The notes: generated from the letters alone by a model not told the origin. A stretch of 34,546 bases of DNA from CAZJAH01 sp964544155 (GCA_964544155.1 CAZJAH010000031.1:1-34546), one strand, 5' to 3'. Positions 1 through 8,936 are shown, counted from the first letter of the stretch. Numbers and translations are program-made.

Positions 1-241
1 CTTAAAAAAAGGGATTTAGATTTTTTTCCTTAAGAGTTTAATCACTACTGAAAGATGTTCTATTTTCAGTTCAAATTTAAAGTGATCGTTTTTATGCGTA
101 TTTTTCTCACCAAGGTAACTGCCTGTAAATCTTCCAGCGTACAAGTATTCTTAAATTCATTTAGTTAGAAAAAACAGCATTTATATAATTAGTGAAGAAA
201 AGGATGATTACCCCTACTTCATAATTCGTGAAATATTAATA

Positions 242-862
242 CTAATCTTCTATTTCCAGAATCCACATTTTCAACTCATAAAAACATTTAGCTCCCACAA
301 TAGTCCCTTCTGCTTTATGATTCACTGTTTCTCCTTGAGTCATAGTGTTGTCCAAAACACCTAGTATTAACTCAATATAATTAGTTATTGATGATAAACC
401 AGGAATTAATTCTGCTATATTAACTACCCCTTCTAACGAATCATTTATTTTCTTAACATTTATATTTCCTTCTTCTTCCCAATCTTTATTATCATATTTA
501 ACTTTTATTCTTTTGCTTTTAATTAAATCTCCATGAGTGAACATTGCAGCAGTTCTTAATTCAAAATCGAATTCAACTGTTATTTTTGTGTCATTAATTT
601 CTCTAGTACAATTTTTAATCCAGACGCTATAATTTTCACCCGTTTCCTGATTATCTGCCCATTCAGACTTATCAATATAAGCCATTAATCCATTTTTGGC
701 CCCTGTAACATCCATTTTTTCAGAAAATTCAGTTTTTACATCAAAAAGATAATAATTCACTGGATCGGGTATGGTTTCGGTCGGTCCAGAAGCATTCTCT
801 GAACATGAAATAATCACAACTGAAATAATCACAAAAGCATAAATCGTTTTTAATGTAAACAT
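242..862 (-). CDS. Putative lipoprotein of unknown function
   Basis: A 206-residue protein with a lipoprotein-type signal: a positive N-terminus, a hydrophobic stretch (about residues 8-18) and a cysteine in the context VIISC. The lipobox is looser than the usual L-A/S-G/A-C, so lipidation is likely but not certain. After the cysteine comes a short polar linker (SENASGPTETIPDP), then a mixed soluble domain containing charged, beta-rich stretches. I recognise no family or catalytic motif. The start is supported by an AGGAGA about 6 nt upstream of the ATG. It appears to be a single-gene unit; two small perfect palindromes lie just upstream and may be operators. Expected location: anchored in a membrane, facing the periplasm or cell surface. 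Confidence 0.7.
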   Translation of the reverse strand: MFTLKTIYAFVIISVVIISCSENASGPTETIPDPVNYYLFDVKTEFSEKMDVTGAKNGLMAYIDKSEWADNQETGENYSVWIKNCTREINDTKITVEFDFELRTAAMFTHGDLIKSKRIKVKYDNKDWEEEGNINVKKINDSLEGVVNIAELIPGLSSITNYIELILGVLDNTMTQGETVNHKAEGTIVGAKCFYELKMWILEIED

Positions 863-899
863 ATTAAGTCTCCTATGAGATATGAAAATCGTAATATAA

Positions 900-917
900 T
901 GTTATAGTAATATAACA
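900..917. promoter_or_regulatory. Perfect 7-4-7 palindrome upstream of the lipoprotein gene
   Basis: TGTTATA-GTAA-TATAACA is a perfect inverted repeat centred about 47 nt upstream of the lipoprotein start. Read on the minus strand it sits between a TTTTG and a TATATTACG, spaced roughly like the -33 and -7 elements of Bacteroidota promoters. Operator function is inferred from geometry only. Confidence 0.35.
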
Positions 918-925
918 AAATACAC

Positions 926-937
926 TGTAAATTTACA
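926..937. promoter_or_regulatory. 12-bp perfect palindrome upstream of the lipoprotein gene
   Basis: TGTAAATTTACA is self-complementary over all 12 bases and lies 8 nt beyond the 900-917 palindrome. AT-rich DNA can give such palindromes by chance, so this is a weak operator candidate. Confidence 0.25.
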
Positions 938-999
938 ATAATTTTTTTTATTAACCACATATTTTTATTATCCCTGTTTAGTGATATTCCTCCCCCTCT

Positions 1000-1649
1000 T
1001 CAATATTAAAAATAGTTTTGCGTATAAAAAACAGGTTATTTAGTAAAATAATATAGGAATGAATTATGGCAGGCGGCGGAGTCAGAACTGAAATTAATGA
1101 CAGCGTGGCAAGAGTTATATATTTCACCCGAAAAGCAATTTCCTCCCCGGAAAGGTACTGGCGGAGCTTGCCGGCGAATTCACAAAGCTGAAGGATAATA
1201 AAAGCGTTAAAGTGATAATCCTGCAGAGCGAGGGCGAAAAAGCCTTCTGCGCGGGGGCTTCTTTCGATGAGCTGCTGGCCATAGATAATTTCGATACCGG
1301 AAAGGAATTTTTCATGGGTTTCGCGAGGGTGATAAATGCCATGCGCAAATGCCCCCAATTCATTATAGAGAGGATACAGGGTGAAGCTGTCGGCGGCGGC
1401 GGCGGACTTATCGCGGCCGCGGATTACGCTCTCGCCGTAGAGAACGCACTCATTAAGCTTAGCAAATTCGCGCTCGGTATAGGGCCCTTTGTTGTCGGGC
1501 CCGCGGTTGAGCGCAAAATTGGCAGGGCGGCTTACTCACAAATTTCCATCGGCTATGAATGGTACGACAGCGAGTGGTCAAAGGGAAAAGGCCTTTTCGC
1601 GGAAACCTTCGCCACAATCGAAGAGCTTGATAACGGAGTTACCGGCTCA
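1000..1649 (+). repeat. Left copy of a diverged inverted duplication (partner at 33900-34546)
   Basis: From the TCAATATT at about 1000, through the crotonase start codon at 1066, to about 1649, this stretch matches the reverse complement of the right end of the window. By eye roughly nine bases in ten agree in the coding part. The match includes about 65 bp of upstream DNA, so the duplicated unit was larger than the coding sequence. The right copy runs into the window edge, so its full extent upstream cannot be seen. Confidence 0.85.
1066..1649 (+). pseudogene. Broken enoyl-CoA hydratase/isomerase (crotonase) copy: frameshift and 3' truncation
   Basis: The ATG at 1066 opens a reading frame matching the intact crotonase at the right end of the window (MAGGGVRT, then E instead of D). 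One base is missing near 1120-1125 compared with the intact copy, so the original frame stops at a TGA at 1189-1191. The matching sequence then continues in another frame to LDNGVT. At about 1645-1649 similarity ends and the last roughly 58 residues are absent; the shifted frame runs on through unrelated sequence to 1700, overlapping the end of the neighbouring gene on the other strand. Substitutions also hit conserved places: the Glu of the LSEF segment (E134 of the intact protein, in the position of a conserved crotonase Glu) is Lys here, and GGGVG has become GGGGG. A decaying duplicate. Confidence 0.85.
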
Positions 1650-1681
1650 GTTGAGGGCACAATAGAAGGGTACAGTAATCC

Positions 1682-4264
1682 TTATTTTTTTAATTCATAG
1701 AGGGCGGTTTTTGCTTCTTCAAATTCCGGGTCCAGTTTAAGCGCCCATTCATACATGTTTATTGCCTCATCGGTTACGCCGGCCTTTCTGAAACATTCAC
1801 CTGCGCCAAAGCAGGCACGGGGGTTTTCAGGATTCATCTTAAGCGCCGAGATATAGAGGCTATTGGCGCCTTCGAGATCGCCCAACTCGAGAAGCATCTC
1901 ACCCGTTGTGGTAAGTATGTCATCAAGGCTTATCAGCAGGGTCGAACGGAATTTAGATTCCGACCAATTATCCATCAGCCCGGTTACCAGCTCGAGAGCT
2001 TCTTCAATTTTTTCTTTTTTTGCCGCGAGAACTGACCTTAAATATAGGATATCGGGTGAATCCGGTTCTATATGCCAAGCTTCATCTATCAATTTTTCTG
2101 CATTATCAAGTTCATCATCTTCAATATTTATTGCAGCCAATCTGCATAAGGCGTGAAGGCGGTATTTTTCTTCAAGGCTGTCATCTTCCAGTACTAAATT
2201 AAAATTCACCGAAGCATCGCCTTTATTACCTTCTGTATAAGCCTTTTCGGCTTCCCCGAGTATGGTCAGGGAATCCTCAAAGTCCGGGTTCAACTTTTGC
2301 CCTGCCATAGATGAGGATTTTATTCCATAATGATAATCCACACGGGATAGCAGTTTGATTGTCGATCTGTCCCAGTTCCATTTTGTCCTCGCTAAAGAAT
2401 TGGCAATTAATCCCATACTGAACAGAGCCGACGGGCTTTCGTACACAGAACGTAGAATTTGGATAAGGGAATCAAGCTGAGGTTCAAGTATAAACGCGTC
2501 CGCTGTCAACTCCATTCCGTCGATCACATTGCCGATATTTTTCTTGAGCGCGTCAATCCTGAGCGCGAAATCATCAGTAATAAAATCTTCCGCAGCGCCC
2601 TCTCCGGTTACTACCACCGGCAGTCCGCAAGCCATAGCTTCAAGCGTTGGAAGCGAAAAGCCTTCGCCTCTGAATGGGCTGATGAATATATCACAAGCCC
2701 TGTAAAGCGATGCCATTTCACTTTCTTTCAGATAATCTTCAATATAAATAATCTCAGGTGCTTCCGGCTTTATTTTTTGTTCTTCAATAAATTCTTTTGC
2801 GGTTTGGCCTTTATAGAAGGATTCACCTCCCATGTCTTTAATTATCAGACTTACATCATCCCGGCTGCTGAAAGCTGTTAAATAAGCTTTCAATAGTACA
2901 TCAATACCTTTTCTGTAGATGGTTCCGCCCACAAAGAGTATTTTAAGCTTTTTATTTGTATCCAGCATGAAAGCGTCTCCATCGGGCCTGAATTTTTCAG
3001 GATTAATCCCATTGGGGATGATCTGTACCTTGTTGAAGTCTATGCCTGAATTCAAAAAAGCTTCCCTTGTGAAATTCGACGGAACCCAGACCTCATCAGC
3101 TTTACGGAAAAGCTCCGCGAAATCCTTGCGGAGCGCAGTATATTCCCAGGGCTGCATGATAATCCATTTGGCGCCCTTCGGCGGTTCCTCTTTTGGAGGC
3201 CACTGGTGTCTGATCCAGATATAGGGAAGACGGGATATTTCTTCAGGTACTTCTTCTTTAAATCTAATATCATTATCTTTGATTATCTGAAAACGGCTGT
3301 CTTCGCTGTGGTGTATCCTGTCGCTTTCGTAAGGGATTATTGTTAGATTGAAAAGTCCTGTGTTAGCAATGTTAATGCAATGCTCCCTGTTTACCAGCGC
3401 GAGCGAATGATAAACAAACTGCGAACCTTCCCAAACTAAATTCAAATATGGCGGCTTGTCGGCCGGTTTCTCAGTACTAGCAGGAGGTTTTATTTCCTCC
3501 ACTTCTTCAATTTCTTCCGGCTCAATTGTATCTTCTATTTCATCCAGCTCGGGCAATCCTTCAAAATCAAATTCAAGGCCAGCGAATTCATCTTCGCTAA
3601 TGTCGGCGTCCTCTATATGTGATGATTCCTCATCCTTCCGGGCATCTTCCGGGTAGCTGTCATATTCTGTACCGGCTTTCTTTGATGCATCGACCGTCAT
3701 GTTAAGGTTTATATAGCCCTTATCCTGAGGCAGATCATGTTCTTCTATGTTATTAACTTCAATGCCGGCTTTTTCAAGATGAGCTTTAATTGAATCGGGA
3801 TCGAATGCCACATGGTGGTAATCACCGGGATTTGTCTGTCCGCCGAATATCATATACGATGCCACATCGGCGTTCCAGATTCCTCGCAGGTACGCCTGTG
3901 CCTGCAATTTGAGCGAGGGGCAGCGGATTATCAGCTTGCCGCCGGGCTTAAGCACTCGCGACCACTCATGAAGTAGGTGATCAACTTCACGATGGGAAAA
4001 ATGCTCCAGAATATCGCTGGCAATTATAAGGTCAACCGTATTATCCTGAAATTGCAGGTTCCTGACGTCCATGGCTACCACCGAAGGGTCATCGCTGTAA
4101 AGATCAATATTGATAAACCCGTCGCGTACATCTCTTCCGCAGCCAAGATTGAGCATAAGCGGCGTGGGCAGATGGCCGGGAAGCCTTCCTTCAGCCTTCT
4201 TTGTAGCAAATCCTCCCGGGATTTCTACTTCAAAATTCATCCTGTTCATGGGATCAGAATGCAT
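1682..4264 (-). CDS. Fusion protein: SAM-dependent methyltransferase, GT4-type glycosyltransferase and TPR tail
   Basis: About 860 residues in three parts. Residues 38-125 hold a class I SAM methyltransferase core: motif I LNLGCGRD, an acidic residue in the NIDL strand, ILEHF, and a post-motif VLKPGGKLII. Residues about 200-268 form a Glu/Asp-rich linker. Residues about 275-640 look like a GT-B glycosyltransferase of family 4 (ILFVGGTIYRKGIDVLLKA; the E-x7-E region EGFSLPTLEAMACGLPVV). The final roughly 170 residues are TPR-like helical repeats, for example NPENPRACFGAGECFRKAG. The combination suggests a cytoplasmic enzyme that transfers and methylates sugars on a surface polysaccharide or glycoprotein; substrates are unknown. 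The start is uncertain: a GTG at 4270, ATGs at 4264, 4249 and 4240, none with a clear Shine-Dalgarno. Its 3' end abuts the crotonase remnant. Confidence 0.8.
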   Translation of the reverse strand: MHSDPMNRMNFEVEIPGGFATKKAEGRLPGHLPTPLMLNLGCGRDVRDGFINIDLYSDDPSVVAMDVRNLQFQDNTVDLIIASDILEHFSHREVDHLLHEWSRVLKPGGKLIIRCPSLKLQAQAYLRGIWNADVASYMIFGGQTNPGDYHHVAFDPDSIKAHLEKAGIEVNNIEEHDLPQDKGYINLNMTVDASKKAGTEYDSYPEDARKDEESSHIEDADISEDEFAGLEFDFEGLPELDEIEDTIEPEEIEEVEEIKPPASTEKPADKPPYLNLVWEGSQFVYHSLALVNREHCINIANTGLFNLTIIPYESDRIHHSEDSRFQIIKDNDIRFKEEVPEEISRLPYIWIRHQWPPKEEPPKGAKWIIMQPWEYTALRKDFAELFRKADEVWVPSNFTREAFLNSGIDFNKVQIIPNGINPEKFRPDGDAFMLDTNKKLKILFVGGTIYRKGIDVLLKAYLTAFSSRDDVSLIIKDMGGESFYKGQTAKEFIEEQKIKPEAPEIIYIEDYLKESEMASLYRACDIFISPFRGEGFSLPTLEAMACGLPVVVTGEGAAEDFITDDFALRIDALKKNIGNVIDGMELTADAFILEPQLDSLIQILRSVYESPSALFSMGLIANSLARTKWNWDRSTIKLLSRVDYHYGIKSSSMAGQKLNPDFEDSLTILGEAEKAYTEGNKGDASVNFNLVLEDDSLEEKYRLHALCRLAAINIEDDELDNAEKLIDEAWHIEPDSPDILYLRSVLAAKKEKIEEALELVTGLMDNWSESKFRSTLLISLDDILTTTGEMLLELGDLEGANSLYISALKMNPENPRACFGAGECFRKAGVTDEAINMYEWALKLDPEFEEAKTALYELKK

Positions 4265-4390
4265 AGGCACCGTAATATTTTTATTTTCAATAATTTAGAT
4301 AAAACTCAAACAGAATGTTATCAAATAATATGCCAGCATTTTGATTTTTATCTAAAAGATGGATTTCAACAGGCTCTGAATTCAAAATAA

Positions 4391-5512
4391 TTATTTAAAT
4401 AAAAGAGATCTCACATAATTCGCCACGCTGAGGCAGGATGTCAGGCCAGGGGATTCCATACCGATCAGATTTATTAACCCAGGAAGGCCTTTCGCGCTTT
4501 CTTCTTTAATAATGAAATCCCTGTATCCGCCTCCCTCCTTTTGCAATTTCGGACGAATACCGGAATAATCCGGTTCAAGATCTTCCGGCTCCAAACCTTT
4601 AAGGTATAGAGATGCCGCAGCGAAAAACTTATCCCTTAGCGTTTCATCGACAGAGTAATCCTGAATCCTTCTTGTGAGAAATTGCGTATCAGGGCCGAGC
4701 TTCAGGCTTCCACTCAGATCTAAAGTAACGTGAATGCCCAGGCTGTGCATTTTCCTTAAGGGTAATGGATAAATCAAATGACTTGCCAGGTAGTTTTTTT
4801 TATCCGCGATTTTAAAATAATGGCCTTTGCAGTAATTCTGATCATATCCTGCTTTTGCGATGTCAATGCCGGCTCTCGATGCTACTGTATCAGCGTCAAG
4901 CCCGGCTGAGTTTATGACATATTTTGTTTTTAAGAGAAAATTATCCCCGCCCGGCAATTTAATTTCCGTTATAAATCCGTCCTCTGTTTTGGAGATATTT
5001 GTGAGAGAGTGATTTTTTGCGAAAACGCAGCCTTTTATTTCGGCAGAATCCAGCAGTGACTTCATTAGTGAGTGGGTATCAATGATACCGGTATCTTGGG
5101 AGAAAAGCCCGCCTGCCGCTCTGACGTAAGGCTCATTCTCATTGATCTCATTAATTGAAGCACGGCGCAGGCCTTTGACGCCGTTTGCTTTTCCTTTCTG
5201 ATAGATATTTTCCAGTTCATTGAGTTCATCTTTACTTGCGGCTATAATGTATTTACCTGTTTTTTTATAAGTAACATTCTTTTTATCACACCATGCATAA
5301 AGCAATTTATTACCATCAACACATAGCCTTGCCTTAAGACTGCCCTTAGGGTAGTAAATGCCCCCGTGGATGACTTCGCTGTTCCTGGAACTTGTTTCCA
5401 TGCCGAAAGCCGGGTTGCGGTCAATTATAAGGCATGAAAGATCTTCGGACAAATTTTCAGCTATGGCTAGGCCAATTGCGCCGGCCCCGATGATCAAAGC
5501 ATCAAAATCCAT
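4391..5512 (-). CDS. lhgO: FAD-dependent oxidoreductase, L-2-hydroxyglutarate oxidase/dehydrogenase-like
   Basis: A 373-residue flavoprotein of the DAO fold. The N-terminus has the dinucleotide-binding signature ALIIGAGAIGLAIAENL (GxGxxG at 9-14), followed by the family-typical SSRNSEVIHGGIYYPKGSL (about 41-60). The C-terminus has the GIRPKLQ and GMESPGLTSCLSVA segments expected of this family. Such enzymes oxidise L-2-hydroxyglutarate to 2-oxoglutarate, passing electrons to oxygen or the quinone pool; the exact acceptor cannot be read from sequence, and other 2-hydroxyacids are possible. It lies 120 bp upstream of the glycosyltransferase fusion on the same strand, without obvious functional link, and is divergent from mnmE. 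The start has no strong Shine-Dalgarno, but it begins right before the FAD-binding strand. Confidence 0.8.
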   Translation of the reverse strand: MDFDALIIGAGAIGLAIAENLSEDLSCLIIDRNPAFGMETSSRNSEVIHGGIYYPKGSLKARLCVDGNKLLYAWCDKKNVTYKKTGKYIIAASKDELNELENIYQKGKANGVKGLRRASINEINENEPYVRAAGGLFSQDTGIIDTHSLMKSLLDSAEIKGCVFAKNHSLTNISKTEDGFITEIKLPGGDNFLLKTKYVINSAGLDADTVASRAGIDIAKAGYDQNYCKGHYFKIADKKNYLASHLIYPLPLRKMHSLGIHVTLDLSGSLKLGPDTQFLTRRIQDYSVDETLRDKFFAAASLYLKGLEPEDLEPDYSGIRPKLQKEGGGYRDFIIKEESAKGLPGLINLIGMESPGLTSCLSVANYVRSLLFK

Positions 5513-5580
5513 CTTGATAAACCATTTAATTATTTTAATCGTGACATATAAAAATCATTTAGCAAAATAAGCATAAAAAT

Positions 5581-6933
5581 ATGAGTGAAACAATAGCAGC
5601 GCTTTCTACACCTCCGGGAATTTCCGGCCTGGCTGTTATCAGGCTTTCTGGCCCCGAAGCCATTGAAATAACTGACAGTATATTTACAGGAAAAAGAAAC
5701 ATCTACGAGGCGCCGACGCATAGCATTTCTTATGGCAGAATAAGTGACGGCGGCATAGAGATCGACGAGGTAACAATCTCCCTATTCAAAGCGCCAAATT
5801 CTTATACAGGCGAAGATGTCATTGAAATTGGCTGCCATGGCGGGCCTTTTGTTGTTAAGCAGATACTGGAACTTCTTTTCAAAAGAGGCGCTATCCCTGC
5901 CGCTCCAGGCGAATTTACTCAAAGGGCTTTTGTAAACGGCAGGATGGATTTGACTCAGGTAGAAGCTGTAGCCGATATTATTCATTCTGCATCTGTACCG
6001 GGAACTCAAATTTCCGCGCGGCAGCTGGCAGGCAATTTTACAGGCAGGCTGCAGGAACTTCGTAAGAACCTGCTTGACACCGCCTCCCTTCTCGAACTGG
6101 AACTTGACTTTGCCGAGGAAGATTTGGAGTTCGTTCACAAAGATAAAATCAAAAGCAGCATTATGTCGACCATTGAATACTGCAGCTCGCTGGCACAATC
6201 ATACAGGTCTTCCGAGATACTGAGGTCAGGTTATTTTATCGCGATAGCAGGATTTCCCAATTCCGGAAAATCTACCCTCTTCAACGCGCTGCTCAAAAGA
6301 AATAGGGCAATTGTCAGTGAGATACCCGGAACAACACGTGATTATCTGGAGGAATCACTCATAATTGATGGGATAACAATTAACATAACAGATACGGCAG
6401 GTATAAGAGAATCGGCTGATGTAATCGAGATACAGGGTATTGCACTCGTGGAAACTATACTCGAACAGGCAAACATGATTCTTATTATTAATGACCTGAA
6501 TGAAGGAAGAGAAAAATCAAACGCTTTATATGAAGAAATAAGCAACAAATATCATAATACTTATACAATTCTATTACAAAATAAAATTGACCTTGCAGGC
6601 ACAATACCTACTGATAATCTCAAACATGAGCTTTTCATATCAGCTAAAACATACGCCGGCCTTGACAGCCTGCGCTCTCGAATAAAGCAGGAAGCTTTAA
6701 GCAGTGCCGAAGGGCTAAAAGATGTACTGATCAACAGGCGCCATGCCGATTTACTCGAAAAGTTAATCCGCGAATTAGAATCCGCAATACAGGCTCTTGA
6801 TACAGAAATGGAGAATGAAATTATCGCTATCGATATAAAGCGCGCGACTAAAACCCTGGGCGAACTCACCGGCGATATCTGGAATGAAGATGTGATAAAT
6901 AACATATTCGCACGATTTTGCATTGGCAAATGA
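5581..6933 (+). CDS. mnmE: tRNA uridine-5-carboxymethylaminomethyl(34) synthesis GTPase MnmE
   Basis: A 450-residue protein of the usual MnmE length. It opens with the typical ETIAALSTPPG and folate-binding N-domain. The inserted Ras-like G domain shows G1 GFPNSGKST (224-232), TTRD (251-254), DTAG (271-274) and NKID (334-337). It ends with the diagnostic FCIGK, with Cys447. MnmE works with MnmG to install the cmnm5 group on U34 of certain tRNAs, using a tetrahydrofolate one-carbon unit. Its partner mnmG is the next gene, 90 bp downstream, and a parS-type site begins at the base after the stop codon. No clear Shine-Dalgarno precedes the ATG. Confidence 0.97.
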   Translation: MSETIAALSTPPGISGLAVIRLSGPEAIEITDSIFTGKRNIYEAPTHSISYGRISDGGIEIDEVTISLFKAPNSYTGEDVIEIGCHGGPFVVKQILELLFKRGAIPAAPGEFTQRAFVNGRMDLTQVEAVADIIHSASVPGTQISARQLAGNFTGRLQELRKNLLDTASLLELELDFAEEDLEFVHKDKIKSSIMSTIEYCSSLAQSYRSSEILRSGYFIAIAGFPNSGKSTLFNALLKRNRAIVSEIPGTTRDYLEESLIIDGITINITDTAGIRESADVIEIQGIALVETILEQANMILIINDLNEGREKSNALYEEISNKYHNTYTILLQNKIDLAGTIPTDNLKHELFISAKTYAGLDSLRSRIKQEALSSAEGLKDVLINRRHADLLEKLIRELESAIQALDTEMENEIIAIDIKRATKTLGELTGDIWNEDVINNIFARFCIGK

Positions 6934-6949
6934 TGTTTCACGTGGAACA
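6934..6949 (+). promoter_or_regulatory. parS: parS-type centromere site 1 (ParB binding site)
   Basis: TGTTTCACGTGGAACA matches the reverse complement of the bacterial parS consensus TGTTNCACGTGAAACA at every specified position. It starts right after the mnmE stop codon, in the mnmE-mnmG gap. With one flanking base on each side it is the exact reverse complement of site 2 at 8920-8937. parS sites load ParB near the origin for chromosome segregation. parA and parB are not in the window. Confidence 0.88.
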
Positions 6950-7023
6950 TCAAATTCGCGGATAATGTCCTGCAGGAAATTACGTCAATATAATGTTGTG
7001 TTTTATCCGCTTATGATATTTAA

Positions 7024-8898
7024 ATGAAGAATAGATTCGATATAATTATAATTGGCGGCGGCCACGCAGGCATAGAAGCTGCGTGTGCGGCTTCCGGCAT
7101 GGGTATGGATACCGCTTTGCTCAGTATGGATTTAAATGTAATAGGCAAACCCTCTTGCAATCCATCCATAGGCGGCACTGCCAAGGGGCATATTGTCAAA
7201 GAATTAGACGCTCTTGGCGGAGCTATGGGGATACTTGCCGATAAAGCAGGACTCCAATTTAAAATGCTAAACAAATCCAAAGGCCCGGCGGTATGGTCGC
7301 CCCGCTCGCAGATAGATAAAGACCTTTATCCCCGGTATGCTCTGCAGTTATTAATTGAAAAAGAGAACATCACCCTAATAAAAGCAAAAGCTGAAGAGAT
7401 AATCATAGAAAATGATTCCGTAAAAGGCATAAGAACAACTGATAACGAGGAGATATTCTCTCATGCTGTAATACTGTGCGCAGGTACTTTTCTGAACGGC
7501 ATAATGTACACGGGTGTAACTTCAACAAAAGGCGGGCGAAGCGGCGAGCCTTCATCTGATAAAATTTCTAACATGCTCAATCATTACGGATTTGTGCGCG
7601 GCAGATTAAAGACCGGAACGCCGCCACGCGTTCATGCCCGCAGTATAGATTATTCAAAACTTGAACTTCATCCCGGAGATGATAAGCCGGAACCGTTTTC
7701 TTTCAGGACGCCTGAGGTAAAAAACCGCCTTATGTGCTATGCAACCCAGACTAATACAGAAGTACATGACGTTCTAAGGACAGGGTTTGAACGCTCACCT
7801 ATGTTCATGGGTTTAATACATGGCGCCGGCCCCCGCTACTGCCCATCAATCGAGGATAAGATCAACCGCTTTGCCGACAGGGATTTCCACAAGATATTAC
7901 TAGAACCGGAGGGGATCAATACAGATTCTGTTTACGTGAACGGGTTTTCTACTTCCCTGCCTGAAGACATACAATTAAAGGGCCTTCATAAAATACCCGG
8001 CCTTGAGAATGCTGAAATGCTAAAACCCGGTTATGCCGTAGAATATGATTTCTTTTTTCCGTACCAGCTTCATTTTTCTATGGAAACCAAACCGGTTAGC
8101 GGACTTTATTTCGCAGGACAACTAAACGGAACTTCAGGATATGAAGAAGCCGCAGCTCAGGGAATAATGGCAGGCATAAACGCGGCATTAAAGATAAAAG
8201 GGGAAGAACCCTTTATCCTCAGACGGTCAGAGGCATATATCGGCGTTCTTATTGATGACTTAGTGAATAAAAATAGTGAAGAGCCTTACAGAATTTTTAC
8301 ATCTCTGGCAGAATACAGGCTGTTGCTAAGGCAGGATAATGCCTATGAAAGGTTAATGAAGTATGGGCATAGATACGGACTTATTGATGACCATACTTAT
8401 GAGATGTTACTCGAAAATAATAAAATACTTAGTTCAGCATTCGATTTTGTAAAAAAAGCTAAATTAACCAGCAGCAGGGTCAATAACTATCTCCTATCAG
8501 TTGATGAAAATCCTGTCAATCAATCCACTGATTTATACAGCTTAGCCAAGAGAAGCCGCGTGCAAATATCGGAACTTATAGAGCTGCTGCCTGAGGATGA
8601 AACCGCATTTAATGGAACCCCTGCAATGCTTGCAAAACACAAAGACATATTGAACAGATTGCAGATAGAAATAAAATATGAAGGCTATATCCAGAGGCAG
8701 CTTAGAGAGATCGAAATATTCATGAAAAATGAAAAAAAACAAATACCTGAGAATTTTGATTACGACAGGGTGAGCTCTCTATCGAATGAAGCACGCGAGA
8801 AATTGAATAAAATAAGGCCGGCTTCATTAGGGCAGGCTTCAAGGATATCCGGAGTATCAGCAAGCGATATTTCAATTTTGTCACTATATTTGAAATAA
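7024..8898 (+). CDS. mnmG: tRNA uridine-5-carboxymethylaminomethyl(34) synthesis FAD enzyme MnmG (GidA)
   Basis: A 624-residue protein, the normal length for MnmG. It begins with the FAD-binding motif IIIIGGGHAGIEAA (7-20), then the family signature CNPSIGGTAKGHIVKE (45-60) and LKTGTPPRV. The C-terminus carries the helical MnmE-interaction/tRNA-binding region, ending in the typical RPASLGQASRISGVSASDISIL. With MnmE and FAD it builds the cmnm5/nm5 modification at tRNA position 34. It follows mnmE and is bracketed by two parS-type sites. In many bacteria gidA sits in an oriC-proximal gidA-gidB-parA-parB cluster; here rsmG (gidB) and parAB do not follow. Confidence 0.97.
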   Translation: MKNRFDIIIIGGGHAGIEAACAASGMGMDTALLSMDLNVIGKPSCNPSIGGTAKGHIVKELDALGGAMGILADKAGLQFKMLNKSKGPAVWSPRSQIDKDLYPRYALQLLIEKENITLIKAKAEEIIIENDSVKGIRTTDNEEIFSHAVILCAGTFLNGIMYTGVTSTKGGRSGEPSSDKISNMLNHYGFVRGRLKTGTPPRVHARSIDYSKLELHPGDDKPEPFSFRTPEVKNRLMCYATQTNTEVHDVLRTGFERSPMFMGLIHGAGPRYCPSIEDKINRFADRDFHKILLEPEGINTDSVYVNGFSTSLPEDIQLKGLHKIPGLENAEMLKPGYAVEYDFFFPYQLHFSMETKPVSGLYFAGQLNGTSGYEEAAAQGIMAGINAALKIKGEEPFILRRSEAYIGVLIDDLVNKNSEEPYRIFTSLAEYRLLLRQDNAYERLMKYGHRYGLIDDHTYEMLLENNKILSSAFDFVKKAKLTSSRVNNYLLSVDENPVNQSTDLYSLAKRSRVQISELIELLPEDETAFNGTPAMLAKHKDILNRLQIEIKYEGYIQRQLREIEIFMKNEKKQIPENFDYDRVSSLSNEAREKLNKIRPASLGQASRISGVSASDISILSLYLK

Positions 8899-8920
8899 TA
8901 TTTAAATAACAAACAAATGA

Positions 8921-8936
8921 TGTTCCACGTGAAACA
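8921..8936 (+). promoter_or_regulatory. parS: parS-type centromere site 2 (ParB binding site)
   Basis: TGTTCCACGTGAAACA matches TGTTNCACGTGAAACA at every specified position. It lies in the 50-bp gap between mnmG and the RmlD-like gene. Together with the flanking bases it is the reverse complement of site 1, 1,987 bp away. Two full matches in adjacent intergenic gaps are very unlikely by chance. Confidence 0.9.

Noticed and set aside
978..1358. 126-residue open frame antisense to the broken crotonase
   Set aside because: It is the shadow of a GC-rich coding sequence; there is no family resemblance, and the sense strand is explained by homology to the intact gene.
1212..1700. A separate 162-residue crotonase gene read from 1212
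   Set aside because: Alignment with the intact copy shows it starts in the middle of the fold after a frameshift and ends in unrelated sequence, so it is a remnant and not a functional gene.
3949..3973. AAGCACTC...CACTCATG in the glycosyltransferase fusion, faintly like half of CIRCE
   Set aside because: The second half is not the required inverted GAGTGCTAA, and it is inside a coding sequence.
5782..6198. 138-residue open frame antisense to mnmE
   Set aside because: It lies entirely in the conserved mnmE coding sequence and has no recognisable domain or ribosome binding site.
6335..6340. CACGTG core within mnmE
   Set aside because: Only the six-base core is present; the flanking bases do not fit parS.
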